From Globodera rostochiensis (Eukaryota; Nematoda; Chromadorea; Rhabditida; Heteroderidae), in assembly GCA_018350325.1 (NCBI GenBank), contig JAEVLN010000009.1, forward strand, positions 3,237,559 through 3,301,558: 64,000 nt of DNA, given 5' to 3'. Each line of letters begins with the position of its first letter. The first letter of the stretch is position 1. The translations under genes were made by a program, and so were the position numbers. Below the pieces are notes generated by a model. It was not told the origin of the DNA. It made no database searches and was given only the letters and a program-made list of their open reading frames with translations. Below, piece by piece: positions 17,089 through 27,968 of this stretch.

Positions 17089-18047
17089 CAGGCATGGACA
17101 CGGTTATGAATTTCCTTAACCGTAACCGCCCGTCCTCAAACACTTAGAAACGTTAACCGTCCGTAACCGCCCGTCTTAAAAATCTCATAACCGTTAACCG
17201 CCCGTAACCGCCAGTCCTCAAAATCTCATAACCGTTAACCGCCCGCGGTTATCCGCGGTTAACCGCATTATTTAAAAATCAATAAAGTTTTCCAGATTTT
17301 GAACAATCGATTTTTCAAAACTATTTTTTTCCGATCGTGATGTGGCGTCCTTCTAAAATTAAATCAAAATTGATGTGTATTGAACTTAACAAGTGATTTT
17401 TATCAGATTTTGTCAATGAATAAAATTTTTAAATCTCTTTCTAACACTTTCATGATTAAAATCTAACAAAGCGCGACCGATCAGCGAAATTTTTTTCTGT
17501 GTTTTTTGCGCTTTAGATTTATAAAATATTTTTTGGGCGGTGTGGGGGTTCGGCGGTGCCGATAGCCGCCGCCGAGAGAAAAAATTGAATATTTACCGAC
17601 TTATGCTAAGAAAAATTGTCAAATTTAGGTGATTGAACGTTTTAAAATGCACTAATTATTTATGTAAACACTTAGAATTTTACTTTTTATAGCTAAAATT
17701 TTTGTAAAAAATTGTAAGAATACTAAAAAGAAGGGATATTAAAATATAAATAAACGATTAAAGCGGGTGGGGCTAGAACCTAGAATAAATAAAACCAGTC
17801 GGAGAGTTTCACCACTAAGCCATCGGATCGATAAAGTGATTTGGTGAAATGTGAATAAAAGTCAAAGAAATTATAAGGCAAATCATCTCAATCCTCAGCA
17901 GCCAAAAAATAACGGATACGACGGCTAACCGCGGTTTTAGAGGTCATAACCGTTAACCGACCGTAACCGCGACCTTTTAAATTCCATAACCGTTAACCGC
18001 GGTTAACCGCGGATAACCGCGGTTACGGGTAACCGTGTCCATGCCTG
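17089..18047. mobile_element. 959-bp non-autonomous hAT-like element, TSD ATAAAAAC
   Basis: The left end CAGGCATGGACACGGTTA and the right end TAACCGTGTCCATGCCTG are perfect 18-bp inverted repeats, flanked by exact ATAAAAAC on each side (17081-17088 and 18048-18055). The CAGG... start and 8-bp duplication are typical of hAT transposons. Subterminal arms carry repeated CCGTTAACCGCCCGTAACCG motifs, and the centre is AT-rich with no transposase. A tRNA-like stretch lies inside at 17763-17830. Confidence 0.9.
17763..17830 (-). other. decayed tRNA-like sequence inside the hAT-like element
   Basis: Read on the minus strand it contains TGGCTTAGTGG, a good A box, and GGTTCTAGCCC, a good B box, about 38 bases apart. 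The T-arm and acceptor stems pair poorly, so this is a relic and not a working tRNA. Confidence 0.4.
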
Positions 18048-18425
18048 ATAAAAACATTTCCTACAGCGACGAGAGCAGTCGATTGATATAGAGAAATTCG
18101 GGGAAAAAAAAGTTTTTGATATTCACTTCTTCCGTTATTTGAATATCTTCACAATTTGAATTTTGAAAAAATTTGGTTTACTAGACAAATTTAAAATCCT
18201 CTTTTTTCAAGAAAAAGATAGGTAGGTAGAAATAATAAAGAAAAAAATTGGAAATAATTTTTAAGACATTCAACCTTCATGGCGGCGCACACTTTTGTGC
18301 CATTCTTTCCATCGCTAAAAATATATTATTTTTTTAAAAATATATATGCATTTCTTTTCAATGGGCAGCGAGCCAATAATTTGCAAATGACACGCGTTTA
18401 CTCAATTTTAAATCAAATTAATTAC

Positions 18426-18493
18426 CCTCCTTGGGTGCCGCCGCTTGCCTTCAGGCAGACAAAAAAAATTAGCAAAAAAAATATAAACTTCAT
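18426..18493 (-). CDS. possible signal-peptide first exon
   Basis: The frame starts MKFIFFLLIFFVCLKASGG, an ideal hydrophobic signal or anchor, and runs into a donor (GG|GTAATTAA) in phase 2. It lies upstream of the fucosyltransferase on the same strand, and the 959-bp element sits between them. It does not join the first GT10 exon in frame directly, so either another exon is missing or it belongs to an unseen gene. Confidence 0.3.
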
Positions 18494-18896
18494 TTTGGAT
18501 GAGCGTTTTTTGGATAAATTAATTTTGTTCCGATTGAATGAATGAATGATGGGATGTACAAATGAACAGATGTGATTGATGATGGAATTGCATGGCAAAT
18601 GAGGCATCATTTGTGGACATTTTGTTGCCTTTGATGGAAATTCAACGAAAGAATTCACACAACGAAAGCAATTGAAAAGGTTTTAAAGTAAATGAATCAT
18701 CAGAGAAATATTCGTTTTTGTTTTATATTTACCGCTTTCCGATCAGAGTGTCTAATAGTCAATTTGTAAAAAAGACATATGTAGTAAACTTTTTAAACTC
18801 CACAGATTTAAACGAGATTATACCTATTAAAGCTAACATTTACGCGTCCTTTCAAATGAAATTTTGTGCGATTTTGCTAATTATCAATTAAATATG

Positions 18897-19326
18897 ATGA
18901 TGAAATTTGTTGTCAGAACATAAAAATAGTGAACGGCTTATTGAATATTGCCAATTAATAATTTTTTTTAAATTAACTTTTTGAATAAAATGACATTAAT
19001 TTAAAACTTTAGCAGTCCACCCCTACTTATAAAAAAGTTTAACTTATTAATTTAACGCAAAAAGAAATTAAAAATGTTGTAAATCTTAACAAAAATCTCC
19101 GACCCAAAGAAATATTTTAAAATGCGTTCAAATAAATATAAAATTGCGCAACTTAAATCAAATGGCCAAAAACCTCTAAGGGGGCCGACACTTTTGTTCA
19201 AACTTATGAAAATTGTAATTCACGAACATTTAACAAGATTTTATTTGAATCATTAAACGATTTTATAAATGAGCTGCTAATATTTTTGGAAAAAAATAAA
19301 TATTAATGAATTTCCATTTAAATTCC
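18897..19326. repeat. 430-bp inverted repeat, right arm
   Basis: Inverse copy of 13266-13694. The similarity ends at AATTCC (19321-19326) on one side and ATGATGAAATTTG (18897) on the other. Confidence 0.85.
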
Positions 19327-19379
19327 ATGCCTTGTTCGGCGTGGTAAGGCCGATTTTGCAACGCAATCAAACCGTTATG

Positions 19380-19625
19380 AAATAGAGGCGTAATACATTT
19401 GTCGACATTTAATCGCTGCCTCACAAAATATCAACAAAACTTTTTGTATAACTAATTTTGAGGCCAAATTGATTTGGTTGACTTTTACGAATTTTTTTTT
19501 TCGTTGAATTTTGTGGCATCAATAACAAAAAAGAGTCTTTAATCGGCAACACTTTTGTTCATCAATTTATGAATAGTCATTTTTTGTTATTTTTGTTTTA
19601 CATTTGTCGACATTTAAGAATTCTT
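19380..19625. repeat. dispersed repeat, copy 2 of 3 (inverted)
   Basis: Inverted relative to 12885-13060 and 23935-24140, with the shared stretch CCAAATTGATTTGGTTGACT. It adjoins the right arm of the 430-bp inverted repeat. Confidence 0.55.
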
Positions 19626-19753
19626 CTTTAACAGGGTAAAAAAATTCTCGGTCTCGAGTCTCGTCTTCTGAGACCGCGAAATGACACCGAGAACCGAGAC
19701 ACAAAAAAACCGAGAAATTTCTTGACTCGAGAACCGAGACTCTCGAGCATCCC

Positions 19754-20410
19754 TAGTTTTTAGTAGGTAGGTTAGGGCGGGACGACCAGTACTGAAGTGT
19801 CCACCCCGAGACTGAAATGTTGGTCCCGAGTTTTTTTCAAGCTCTGTTTATAAATCGGCCCGTTTCCCCAGAAGTCCCGGTTCCGTTCTAGCCTAATTTT
19901 TATGTAGATCATTTATTTACGCATAAATTTAAATAAAATGATTCATTTATTAAGATTTTATTTTTTAATTTTACAAGTTTATTCAAATAGAAATATAATT
20001 TTAATTTGATTTTTGTTCACTTTCAGCTCTAGCTTTTGTGGCTGCTGCGCGAGACTACCGCTTTATTGCCACAATGCCATCGACAATGAGCGGGGAGAGG
20101 GTAAAATAAAATATTATAAAAAAAACAAATTTTAAGTTTTTATTATTTATTTTGTTAATAAAGTTCGTTAAATTGAATGGCAGATGCCAATTTGGCACGA
20201 AAAATTTTTGAATAATCGCGCGCAATCTTTACGTTCTTTGTAGAGACCGGACGGGACCGGGATTTCTTGGGGTCCCGCTTGAATTCGGGAACCTGCCAAC
20301 TGTTTTTTAGAATTGTTCGGCATTGATCGGGAATAATAAAGCATTTTTTTTAGAAAATTTGATTACAAATCTCACACTTTAGGGTTGGTCGGGATTTGTC
20401 GGGATCCCGA
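19754..20410. repeat. direct segmental duplication, upstream copy
   Basis: Matches 21870-22580. Shared blocks include GGTTAGGGCGG, CAGTACTGAAGTGTCCAC, TTTTTTCAAGCTCTG, a cysteine-synthase exon and a long 3' block with GAATTCGGGAACCTGCCAAC and GGGATTTGTCGGGATCCCGA. The upstream copy lacks the following exon that is present in the downstream copy. Confidence 0.85.
20027..20100 (+). pseudogene. orphan intact copy of cysteine-synthase exon 3
   Basis: After a TTTCAG acceptor the 74-bp exon encodes LAFVAAARDYRFIATMPSTM and ends at a GTAAAA donor. This is the segment after SGNTGI in O-acetylserine sulfhydrylases (LAFVAA..Y....TMP.TMS.ER). It lies about 0.9 kb upstream of exon 1, so it cannot be spliced in normal order. 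Its reading frame is intact, unlike the copy in the expected place at 22015-22084. Confidence 0.75.
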
Positions 20411-21005
20411 CCGACCGTAAAGATTAGCCCAAACTCCAATAAATAGGAGCAAATGATGCACTCGTCGTAGTCGTCAACTCCCTCACTTTGCTGCTGCACA
20501 TTCATTTTATTCATTCATTCCATTTGAAATGGACTAATCGATACGACAAATATATAAATAAATCATTTGAGATACAATTTTAGCTTAAATGACCCCCCCC
20601 CCCCAACCCAACCCAAATTGATTGCATTTAAAGGGGGGTTTGTCCCCGACCCTGAACCCTCAAAATTGGGTTGTCCCCGACCCCGATCCCCGACATGGCA
20701 AACCCCGACTCCCGAAACCGTTTCAATTTGTGCAAAACCCCTTTAGGGGGAAGGGGGGAGGGCGGACCCTTTACTTTTCTAGCTGCAAAAACTTTGTTTA
20801 AATACTCTCAATTTTGTTTTATATTCATAATTTTTTGTAATAAAAATTCAACTTTTCTTTAGACGATATTTAGAAGAAAAAAATGTTTGACAAATTCGTG
20901 TCAGCTATTTTTGTGCTATTAAATACTTAAAAAAATTGCATAAATTTCCAAATAAAAACAAAATCTGTTCAGGTGGTCAAAATAAAACTTTAAACAATTT
21001 AAATT

Positions 21006-22332
21006 ATGGCTTCACGTGAACAGATTGGTCAGGATGTGTGTGAACTTGTTGGCAATACGCCGATGGTTTATCTGAACAAAATCGCCGACGGATGCGCCGC
21101 CAAAATCGGTCGGTAAAATTCCGACAAAAAAATTCATTAATTAAATAAAAATCATATTTTTTAGTCCATTTCCGATTTTTATCCATGTTTTAGTTGGTCC
21201 GCAAATGCCAAAAATATATTAACAGCAAAAAAAAAATCCAAAAATGTGATTTAAAAAAGGAACTTTATCATTTTTTGCCAAAATATGTTCCTTTACAAAA
21301 AAGTGCCTAAATATGCATTTTCAAATGGTCAAAAAAGAAAAAGACCAACAACAACTTTTTTGATTACTTAATTCTTTCGTGAAACTTAATTGGATTGAAA
21401 ACTATACAAATTGCCCCCCCCCAATTATTATTATTTTTATCATTTTATGAACTTTAAATAAACTGATTAAAATTAAGTAATGATTGTATTGTTTAGCTGT
21501 GAAGGTGGAATGGATGAACCCGGCCGGCTCGGTCAAAGATCGCATTGGCATTGCCATGGTCGAGGCGGCTGAACGTCAGTGCAAAATCAAGCCCGGCCTC
21601 AGCACGATCATTGAGCCGACCAGCGGCAATACGGGCATTGGTGCGGCGCCGGCGGCACAAAAATGCCAAATTTAAATACGCATAAAGCGGGGCTTTTAAT
21701 TAGAAATTATTGGTTTTTAGTAGAGATTGGACCGATCCAGATTCTCGATTGAAATCTAACAATTTTTACCGTGATTTCTCGAGATTTTCAGTGATCTCGA
21801 ACGAATCTCGATCGTTTAATTTTTTTCGAGATTTATCGAAATTCTCGATCGGTCCTCAAGTCCGATCCCTAGTTTTTAGTAGGTTAGGGCGGAACGACCA
21901 GTACTGAAGTGTCCACTCTGAGACTGGTCCCGCTTTTTTTTCAAGCTCTGTTTATAAATGGCCCCGTTTCCCCAAAAGTCTCGGTTTCGTAAATTTATTT
22001 TTGTCAACTTTCAGCTCTAGCTTTTGTGGCGCGCGAGGCTACCACTTTATTGCCACAATGCCATCGACAATGAGCGGGGAGAGGGTAAAACAAAATATTG
22101 TGTAATTATAAATAAAACAAATTTTATTATTTCATATTTATTTTGTTAATTTGTTAAATTGAAAAAATTTGTCAGGCAATTCTTTTTAATTAAATTAAAC
22201 TTTTAGCGCACACTTTTGGGCGCGTTCGGTGCCGACCTGGTGCTGACGGACCCGGCGCTCGGCACCAAGGGGTGCATTGACCGGGCCGAACAGTTGGCCA
22301 ATGCCATCCCCAACTCGTTCATCCCAATGCAG
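21006..22332 (+). pseudogene. cysteine synthase / O-acetylserine sulfhydrylase-like, truncated
   Basis: Exons are 21006-21108, 21497-21640, 22015-22084 and 22207-22332. Exon 1 encodes [17 protein letters not shown]. Exon 2 has [15 protein letters not shown], including the Lys that normally binds PLP, and [10 protein letters not shown], the phosphate-binding loop. Exon 4 encodes TLLGAFGADLVLTDPALG. These are the first ~140 of ~330 residues of a PLP-dependent beta-substituting enzyme of cysteine metabolism. Exon 3 is 4 bp shorter than its upstream copy and shifts the frame. No exons for the C-terminal half follow; the next potential donor (CAG|GCAAGC) is of GC type. A hAT-like element sits in intron 2. 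It looks like a dying gene, though misassembly of a tandem duplication could also produce this picture. Confidence 0.8.
21721..21871. mobile_element. hAT-like foldback element, TSD GTTTTTAG
   Basis: Flanked by exact GTTTTTAG (21713-21720 and 21872-21879), with ends TAGAGATTGGACCGAT and AAGTCCGATCCCTA and a CTCGA-rich interior. It lies in intron 2 of the cysteine-synthase-like gene. Confidence 0.85.
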
Positions 22333-22580
22333 GCAAGCATCAACAACTCCATGGCACATTCCAATTTGGCACGAAATTTAAAAATTTTGAATGATCGCGC
22401 AACCTTTACCTTCTTTGTAGAGATCGGACGGGATCGGTTGGGCTCCCGCTTGAATTCGGGAACCTGCCAACTGTTTTTTAGACTTGTTCGGCATTGATCG
22501 GGAATAATAAAGCATTTTTTTAGAAAATTTGATTACAAATCTCACACTTTAGGGTTGATCGGGATTTGTCGGGATCCCGA
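21870..22580. repeat. direct segmental duplication, downstream copy
   Basis: Counterpart of 19754-20410. It keeps exon 4 (22207-22332), which the upstream copy has lost, but carries the 4-bp deletion in exon 3. Confidence 0.85.
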
Positions 22581-22654
22581 CTTACACCGCTAATTTCGCA
22601 CTTTTTAATTTAAATAAATATTACAAAACACATTTAAATGGTTTTAATCGAACA

Positions 22655-22850
22655 GTCCGCATTTTACGGGCCGGCAATTGCATTTATTGGTGTTTGGATC
22701 CAGTCGGGAATTGCCGGGATCGGTTATGAACGGGAAGGTTGTGTTTATTTGAGTGAAGTAATACGAAACAGAGGGCTGCATCGAAAAGCCTCTCAATTTC
22801 ATAATTTCGAGATTTATTTTGAGTGTGATTTTGTGCTTTTTTAAGGCTTT
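22655..22850. repeat. dispersed repeat shared with 12365-12560
   Basis: Second copy of the ~195-bp repeat starting GGCAATTGCATTTATTGGTG. Between here and 23340 I see only decayed repeat sequence and no supportable gene. Confidence 0.6.
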
Positions 22851-23342
22851 TGAACAACTTTGACCAGAACTTTTGAAAAGATCACGAATAGTGTCTATAT
22901 CGAAAAGTTATTCGAGATTCGATCGAATTACCGAGATTCGCTTAAATTTTTTGAAGATTTTAACGATGTTTTCGTTAGTACTTTTTTGGACACTAAAATC
23001 TTTTTATGGCGGTTGATGTACTTTTTCCAGAATTTTTTGTCGCAAGCCCGGATTTAACAACTCACATTTTGTTTGATCAGATTTTAAAACGTTTTAAAGT
23101 TTGTTAGAGTTCTCCTCTATGGGTTGTCAAAACCCGGTTTCTTTCTGTTCGGCTAACCGGGTGTCGTCCAAAAACCAAACCAAACCCGAAAACCGGAGGT
23201 CGAAAACCTGGCCTACCCGAAAACCGGGACCCCGGGTTTAAACCGACCGCCCACAACTCTAATTATATTGTTTGGAAGAATTAAACGTTTCGATTTGAAA
23301 TTCGATCACATGACAATTTCTTGGCACGCTCTCTTGCACGTT

Positions 23343-23656
23343 TCAACGCGTAATCGGACAACAAAATCCTTCGACGCAAGCACAACATGAGTCACACTGA
23401 CGCGTGTAACTGCAGCGGGCTGTGCCGCATGCGCGCTTCACTCGCACAAATTGGCCCCCCTCAAAGTAACGGCCAATGCGCGGCTCTCCGGCGTCGTTGC
23501 CGAGTGCCAATACTGCATCAAAAAACAAACATTTAGCTGCTTTCTAATTCGGAACACCGACTGCCTGACTGACTGACCGCTTTTGTCCTCTGCCATTAGC
23601 GTCAAACAGAAAAGGATGGCACAACAGCAGGTGAAGAGCAGTGCTTTGGTCATCAT
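23343..23656 (-). CDS. small secreted cysteine-rich prepropeptide (82 aa)
   Basis: Two exons, 23656-23578 and 23512-23343, join in phase 1 (G|TA = Val) across a 65-bp GTCAGT...TGCAG intron. Residues 1-21 (MMTKALLFTCCCAILFCLTL) form a strong signal peptide. A ~32-residue propeptide ends in RVKR, a furin-type dibasic site. The predicted 29-residue mature peptide holds eight cysteines spaced C-x4-C-x5-C-x2-CC-x-C-x4-CC and ends at a stop. A TTCCTTCAG acceptor 2 nt before the ATG suggests trans-splicing or a 5' UTR intron. The design fits a secreted disulfide-rich peptide such as an antimicrobial, a neuropeptide-like hormone or a parasite effector. I do not recognise a family from the spacing. 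Confidence 0.65.
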
Positions 23657-23889
23657 TTCTGAAGGAATAAAATGGATTAAATTTGAGGCCCAGACTAATC
23701 GGGACTGATCAAAATTGATCAACCGATAAAAAATGACTGAAATTTAATGGAAAGAGCTACCACCAAGTCCATTGTGAGGCCAGTGAGTGCGTGCCGTTGC
23801 TTAAATACCGGCGGGCGCTGAAATTGAACGAGCGCCGATCAAAGGTGGCCAAAACCGATCGGCCAAAAACCATCGACAACAAAAATAGA

Positions 23890-24190
23890 GTCTTTGATCG
23901 GACAAGTCCCGCAAATAGCAATGCCTCAAAATCCAACGAAAAAAAATGTCGTAAAAGTCAACCAAATCAATTTGGCCTCAAAATTAGCTATTCAAAAAGC
24001 ATGAATTTGTTGATATTTTGTGAGGCAGCGATTAAATGTCGACAAATGTAAAACGAAAATAGCAAAAAATGACTATTCATAATTTTAGTGAACAAAAGTG
24101 TTCCCGATCAAAGACTGGTGAAAAACAAAATGGAATCGAAAAAAATAAAATATTTTAAGCATTCCAAATCAAAAAAGTGTAGCTTTAGCC
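23890..24190. repeat. dispersed repeat, copy 3 of 3
   Basis: Direct copy of 12900-13130, sharing AAAAGTCAACCAAATCAATT and GTTCCCGATCAAAGACTGG. From 24190 to 25090 I see no supportable gene. Confidence 0.55.
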
Positions 24191-25091
24191 CCTCTGGGGG
24201 ATGACCAAAAATTTTTCGGTTTTTTGATGACTTAAAAAGTTTAAGAGGTTCTAGTTCAATTGTTTAATTGCGTTGCAAATGCATTTTTGCCAGGGATGTA
24301 ACCGGATTTCGGAGTTCTGGACACTTTTGGGTACGCGAAATTTCGGTTTCCGGACCGGCAAAAAACCTTAGCATTTTGACAAAGCAAATATTAAATTGTT
24401 TTAAATCTCAAACTTATTCCCGATTTTTTTCACATTTAAATGTTTTTGACGCTTAATTAATAACTTGCTGGAAAAAGCTGTTCGGGTCAGTTTTGTACAT
24501 ATTTGTTTGGTCCGGACTCATTTTTATTACATTAATTTCATTTTCGTTGAAATATATATTTTGATAAGATGAATAAAAAAGTTTAATATTAAAGGTAGCA
24601 AATAAAGCTTTTGTCGCAAATTTTATAACATAAATGTTAAACTTCAGCGATGCTAATGAATTCGACCGGACAGGTACAGTCTCAATACCGTATTCACCAG
24701 TGCTGTGTATCGTATCGTAATCGTAATATTCACGCGTTGAAGTGTGCAAGCGAGCGTGCAGTGCGGCAAAGCGGAAGTGAATGTAATTGGCATGCGATTT
24801 CCGGACTTGGCACTTACTTTGAATAATAAAAACTTTAAAGACAAAAATTGATTTTGTGCAATGGAAGTGCACACAAAAACTGACTTTTGATTCGATTAGG
24901 GGAGAGCACAGCTTCCAAATCGCATTCATTCCCCTTTTTCGATCTTAATCTTTACTTAACAAACAAAAAGTTTTGTTTACAAAAAATGTGTTCTTGAAAA
25001 TTGTAAAAATTTTCTCTACCCCCCCCCCCCGGGGTGAATATTCAGTTTATGTTTTGTGGGGGGTGGAGGGGGGACGTATTTGGAATAACTA

Positions 25092-25140
25092 CTGTATAAC
25101 CTAAAATAGAACCCCCCGGGTTCTGTTTTAGGTTATACGG
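25092..25140. repeat. near-perfect hairpin
   Basis: CTGTATAACCTAAAATAGAA pairs with TTCTGTTTTAGGTTATACGG around a CCCCCGGG centre. Nineteen of 21 stem positions match in Watson-Crick sense. Confidence 0.6.
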
Positions 25141-25504
25141 TAACTAACTTCCCTCAATACTTTATAGTGGCCGTATGCTTATCATTATCATAGAATTTGT
25201 CGACACTATTAGGGGACGAAAAGAAAAAAAGGAAGGGTCAAAAATTAAATTAATATAATGTGCATATAAAATTAATGCATTAAAATTGACGAGAACAGCG
25301 CGACCGTGTCAACAAAGAAGCGCTAGTTTCAAAATTGCCCTCCCCGCATCCCAAACCGTTGTAGCTGGCTCACTCTACGGTTCAAACTGCCATTCCCGCG
25401 CCCCATCCCCAACTGCACACCCCGAACCCCGAACTAGGTAGCAAAGCTCGATAAGCGCGTTAGCGCTTTACCAGCACATAAAATAGCGTTGTACATCACT
25501 CCAC

Positions 25505-26520
25505 TAGTTTTTTATAATTGTTTATACTACCGCCGTAAATGTTCTGAGAAAATCGGGAAAAATCATTTACACAGTCGGGTGAAGCCCCACTAGAATTCAA
25601 CAGCCCCATTCACAAACACACCACCACCAAACCCCCATCTTTTTCAAAATCCCATTCTTAGGGGTGTAAAAACGAAATTTTACTCAAATTCCAAATTGAT
25701 GTACAATAAACGGTTGGGCACATGAAAAGCTCAAAGACGTGACCGGAGGGCTTTGTCACTCAAATCGGGACCATCCACAACATTTGCAACGCGTTCAACA
25801 TCAGCTTCAACAAAGTCGTACATTTACTAACCTTTTTAAAGGTACAATTTAAATCTTTGGATGTTTTATAAATTTTGTTTTACATTTAAGGAGGTGAAGC
25901 GCATCAAAATGTGCCACGGACGAGCCAAGTGGTCAGCAACCCGGGCAAACACAGTGCTTACACAAATCAGAATATGACAATTGATTGTGTAGGACCGGAA
26001 AAATTGAATATTCTATTAATTGAATAAAAAGAAATTTATCCAAAAACCCAAAAATTGCAATAATTTAATTGGTTAATTTTCAATAGAGACCAAATACCAA
26101 ACAAAGCCTATCACTTAAACTTTGGACAAAATTTTCACAAATATTTGTATAAATAATGTCTAAATAACAATTATTGTTTTTTTAATATTTATAATCCGTG
26201 TATTTTGTGCATAAGAAGAGTTTCGGTCTCGAAGGGTTTTGAATTTTTTGGGTTTCGTCTTGGTCTCGAATTTGGAAAATTTAATTTTATCGAACTTCTA
26301 ACTATATAATTATTATTTAAATTCTAAGCTTTCGAAAGAAATAGTTTGTTCGAGACTTGGAATCAAAGTTGTGTCGTGTTCATAAACCAAATTGTAATAA
26401 TTAAGCTATAAATGAATTTGGTTTTGTTCGTTTTGACCCAATGACATAATTAAATTTATATACTAATTAATTTTTTAAAGAAAGTGTTGAAAATTAAATG
26501 TAAAATATTCCACTCGCTAT
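25505..26520. repeat. dispersed ~1-kb repeat, longest forward copy
   Basis: This is the most complete member of the family also found at 8693-9050, 9240-9907, 9915-10339 and 11142-11860. It begins near TATACTACCGCCGTAAATG and ends near AATGTAAAATATTCCA. It holds no open frame longer than about 70 codons and no recognised TIRs or LTRs. Confidence 0.6.
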
Positions 26521-26784
26521 GAATAATTCTTTCTTTTTTTTAAACGAAATCATTAAAAATTTGTGATAGCCTACGAAATGTGATTTGATTACCATCTCTA
26601 TGAATGAATCACCCCGCCATAGTCCACACATTTCAGCACTGAAAATTTGTGTTAGCCAATGGTTTAATCATTTATTCCATCACAAAGCGGACGAATGAAT
26701 ATCCAAAAAGCATAATTGGAATAAATAAATAAATATTTATGTTTAAATAAAATAAAATAAATAATTTTTTGTTCAGAGCGAAAA

Positions 26785-27779
26785 ATGCGCATTCCCAACC
26801 TTTGGGTGAATGTTTTCATCATTTTTGTTCTTCCGAACCTCTCCAACGGGCAACAACTCTCCACGAAACCGTAAAAGATTTTAAATTTTAATTTTTTTAA
26901 ACAAAAAATATTTAGGCTTAAGCTGACGGACGGTCAAAATGGAGTAAAGTCCATTCCATACCGCGCAACGGACCAATGCATGCCAAAAATGGACGCGAAA
27001 CGTGGCAAAACAACTTACGGCCTGTCATTTCGTCTTCATTCAAAGGGCGGGCATTGTGACGACGGGTAATTAAAAGAAGCTTAATTTACAATAATTAAAC
27101 GATTAGGCTAATCTATTAAGATTTTATTGATTATATTTAGAGCCCGAAATTTTGAAAAAACTTAGATCTGGGTTCTGGGTCTGGATTTCCCGAAGATTTG
27201 GATCTAGATTTTCTGGACAAAAATTTTGAAAAAATCCAGATCCAGGAAAATCCATGTCACATCGACCATCGGGTCCAGGTTCTGGATTTTTTCAAAATCT
27301 TTATTTCTTTAATACTATTTAAAATATTCACTTGTTTTATGGTAAACAACTATTTAATGGGGCAATCCTCTCTTTCTTCAACTTTTAAACAAATACCATA
27401 AAACGATCAGGCCGATCGATCTTTCAAAATTTTAAAGATGCCGCGATTCATTAAATATATTTTATTCTGTTTTAAGCCTGCTAATCTGCTACCCGGGAAT
27501 GCTTAATCGCCATGCCGACTCATTGGGCTTTAAAGTGAAAGGATTATTCCAAATCGACAACAAAAAGGTAACGATTAGTTAATATAATTTAATAATAATT
27601 AATTTTAAATCCAGGACAACAAGGTTGACGAGTATTGCTCGTCTAAAATGCAAAAGGAGGGCATTTCTGCTGGCCAAACTCATTGGCGTGGCATCAAGGT
27701 GTACACAATGCCAAATGGGACTGAAAATCGTCAGACAATGCTGGAGGCATCCGTTGCATCCCGGCCGTTTGTGTTTTAA
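26785..27779 (+). CDS. secreted orphan protein (163 aa), candidate effector
   Basis: Four exons, 26785-26870, 26916-27065, 27477-27567 and 27615-27779, all with GT-AG borders and matching phases, give a 163-residue protein. The start MRIPNLWVNVFIIFVLPNLS is a signal peptide ending near SNG|QQ. The mature part has four cysteines (DQCMPK, GGHCDD, LLICYP, DEYCSS), so two disulfides are possible. A TTTTTGTTCAG acceptor lies 8 nt before the ATG, as expected for a trans-splice site. AATAAA follows the stop at 27802. I do not recognise the family. Exon 1 closely resembles the signal exon of the DUF1647 gene at 41186 (MRI... LP.NLSNG), so the two share ancestry. Exons 1 and 2 could also splice in phase into the downstream DUF1647 exons. 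Confidence 0.7.
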
Positions 27780-27968
27780 AAGAATATAATCAGTTTTTAT
27801 GAATAAACGGCATTAAAATGTGCCAAAAATTGATTTTTGGAGGCGATATAATATGTATTAAAAACAAATAAATTTATTTTGATCAGGAGCATTTCGTAGT
27901 TTTTGCATACCAATCAAAAAATTAGCCAAAAATTTTTAAAGATTTTTTGGCTTAAAGATTTATTTTAG

